This document shows, piece by piece, positions 63,052 to 64,000 of a stretch of 64,000 nucleotides of DNA. A program made the translations under genes and the position numbers. Source of the stretch: Atopobium sp. oral taxon 416. GTDB taxonomy: Bacteria; Actinomycetota; Coriobacteriia; Coriobacteriales; Atopobiaceae. Numbering within the stretch: the first letter of the stretch is position 1; every line of letters begins with the position of its first letter. A model generated the notes under the pieces. That model worked only from the letters and a program-made list of their open reading frames with translations, did not search any database and had not been told where the DNA came from. The stretch lies in the NCBI RefSeq assembly GCF_018128285.1, contig NZ_CP072380.1, positions 2,666,001-2,730,000 of the forward strand. The letters are read 5' to 3'.

Positions 63052-64000
63052 CTAGTGTCCGAAGGGGTTCCTCCTCGACTCCATGGCCGCATGACGCCTA
63101 CGCGCCAGCAACACCACGGCAACCACGATGCCCACCGCCACGATGGCTCCTCCCACGACGCGAGCGAGCAGGTCCGGTGTGGCAAGCACGTACTCCACGA
63201 CGTTGCCCGTCACGCGCACGCCCTTGCAGGCGGCCGTCGACTCGTTGCCCGCCAGGTCGTGCGCGACCACGCGGTAGCTGTGCACGGCATCGTCGGACGG
63301 TAGCCGCACGGAGATGGGCATGCCGTCCTGCCTGGTATCCCAGGAGGCGACCTCCTTGCCGTCCATGTACACCGTCAGGTCGCGAAGTCCGAGGTTATCG
63401 GAGCCGTCTGCAAGCACGGTCTTGCTCGGGTCGAGGTAGGTCGTGTCGCTCGAGAGCCCCACGAGCCCTGCCTCGGGCGCCGTGGAGTCGACGGCGAACG
63501 AGACGGGGAAGTCGCCTTCGCCGTCTATGCCCTTGCCCTCCATCGTGTTCTGTGAGAGGTTGCCCGCCGCGTCCGTGGAAGTGAGGGTCACGCGATAGAA
63601 GCCGTCCTGCGCGAACAGGCTGGCTGGCAGCGTGTAGGTCGTCGAACTCCAACCCTGGTCATCCTCGTTCGGGTCGAGCGAGAAGTCCTGCCCGGCAACG
63701 AGGTCGCGCGAGCGATCGTCCGCGGCAAGGCTCACGCGCGATGCAGAGGTGTCCAGGCCGCTCACGTTCACCTCGACCACCTGGACGTCGCGCGGCTGCC
63801 TGAGATAGGCGCCCACGATGTCGTCCGAGTCGCCTGTGAGGTAGTACGTGGAGCCGAAGCGGTTCACTGAGAAGCGCACCGTCTCGGTCGTCGTGTTGCC
63901 GGCGAGGTCCATGCCGGTGGCGGTGTAGGTGTAGACGTCGTCGTACCTCGGCTCCGCGGGCACGTCCGCAAAGCCCGTACGCATGTCGGTCGCCGTGGAC
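63052..64000 (-). CDS. Ig-like-domain surface protein with C-terminal membrane anchor (5' part outside window)
   Basis: The last 315 codons of a gene entering from beyond the edge are visible. Repeated bacterial Ig-like modules are evident from recurring D.AGN(T/L/E) turns: ATGMDLAGNTTTETVRFSVN, LTSTDAAGNLSQNTMEGKG, VAHDLAGNESTAACKGVRV, with FAVDSTAPEAGLVG between. A single transmembrane helix near the end (VVGGAIVAVGIVVAVVLLARRRHA) and a short basic tail anchor it with the repeats outside. It lies 95 bases before the EsxA-like gene in the same direction. It may be the envelope-spanning or surface component of the T7SS locus, replacing YueB/EsaA, or an adhesin; the window does not decide. Confidence 0.8.
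   Translation of the reverse strand, partial: STATDMRTGFADVPAEPRYDDVYTYTATGMDLAGNTTTETVRFSVNRFGSTYYLTGDSDDIVGAYLRQPRDVQVVEVNVSGLDTSASRVSLAADDRSRDLVAGQDFSLDPNEDDQGWSSTTYTLPASLFAQDGFYRVTLTSTDAAGNLSQNTMEGKGIDGEGDFPVSFAVDSTAPEAGLVGLSSDTTYLDPSKTVLADGSDNLGLRDLTVYMDGKEVASWDTRQDGMPISVRLPSDDAVHSYRVVAHDLAGNESTAACKGVRVTGNVVEYVLATPDLLARVVGGAIVAVGIVVAVVLLARRRHAAMESRRNPFGH

Overview
The window is chromosomal DNA that looks like a Coriobacteriia (Atopobiaceae/Olsenella-like actinobacterium). The evidence is a TsaB-RimI-TsaD triple fusion, a Coriobacteria-style housekeeping run (guaA, ychF, groES/groEL, nadE, alr, nnrDE, acpS, rpsI, rplM), a C_GCAxxG_C_C protein, and an accessory load of tyrosine integrase, excisionase-like HTH genes, a lantibiotic-resistance locus and a Firmicutes-type (T7SSb) secretion locus. 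The genus call is inference; no rRNA or tRNA was seen.

Layout. 1-15,200 is a mosaic, mostly very GC-rich accessory block. It holds a GntR/YtrA-ABC pair cut by the window edge, relics of an integrative element (broken helicase-loader gene, two excisionase-like HTH genes, a truncated initiator-like gene) fused at about 2,590 to a truncated GH3 glycosidase, a visibly AT-richer RiPP-like operon (28-codon putative precursor, frameshifted radical SAM/SPASM maturase, ABC exporter), a truncated IS481-type transposase abutting a truncated YxeA gene, a LanFEG-type immunity transporter with its divergent two-component system, and an integrase/RHH/XRE module with three palindromic operators.

15,300-40,000 is the conserved backbone: guaA, an LCP cell-wall ligase, ychF, a polyferredoxin, groESL, nadE, a polar amino-acid ABC transporter, the tsaBD-rimI/tsaE/UDG/alr/nnrDE/acpS run, rpsI-rplM, a TDT-family carrier and a C_GCAxxG_C_C protein. 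Terminator-like hairpins separate several of these units.

40,000-45,700 is an IS graveyard (two IS3-type, one IS256-type, one IS5-type relic and gene scraps) around an intact DUF421/DUF3290 pair.

45,736-64,000 is one long minus-strand type VII secretion (T7SSb/Ess-like) locus. In transcription order it holds an Ig-like membrane-anchored surface protein (partial), a WXG100 protein, an EssC-type FtsK/SpoIIIE ATPase, an FHA protein with an EssB/YukC-like N-terminus, a DUF4176 protein, a second WXG100-like protein, a 517-residue candidate effector with a glycine zipper, a tandem pair of about 310-residue paralogues, a coiled-coil DUF5082-like protein, another DUF4176 protein, a YukD ubiquitin-like protein, a tiny membrane protein, then a decayed third paralogue, a multiply frameshifted WXG100 gene, a second effector set and three DUF4176-containing proteins. 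essC carries an out-of-frame internal deletion near 59,130 that separates its last domain, so the apparatus may be inactive as sequenced.

The best leads are the small RiPP-like operon, a 72-nt element present twice with the Shine-Dalgarno sequence in its closing helix, and the effector/DUF4176 array of the T7SS locus.
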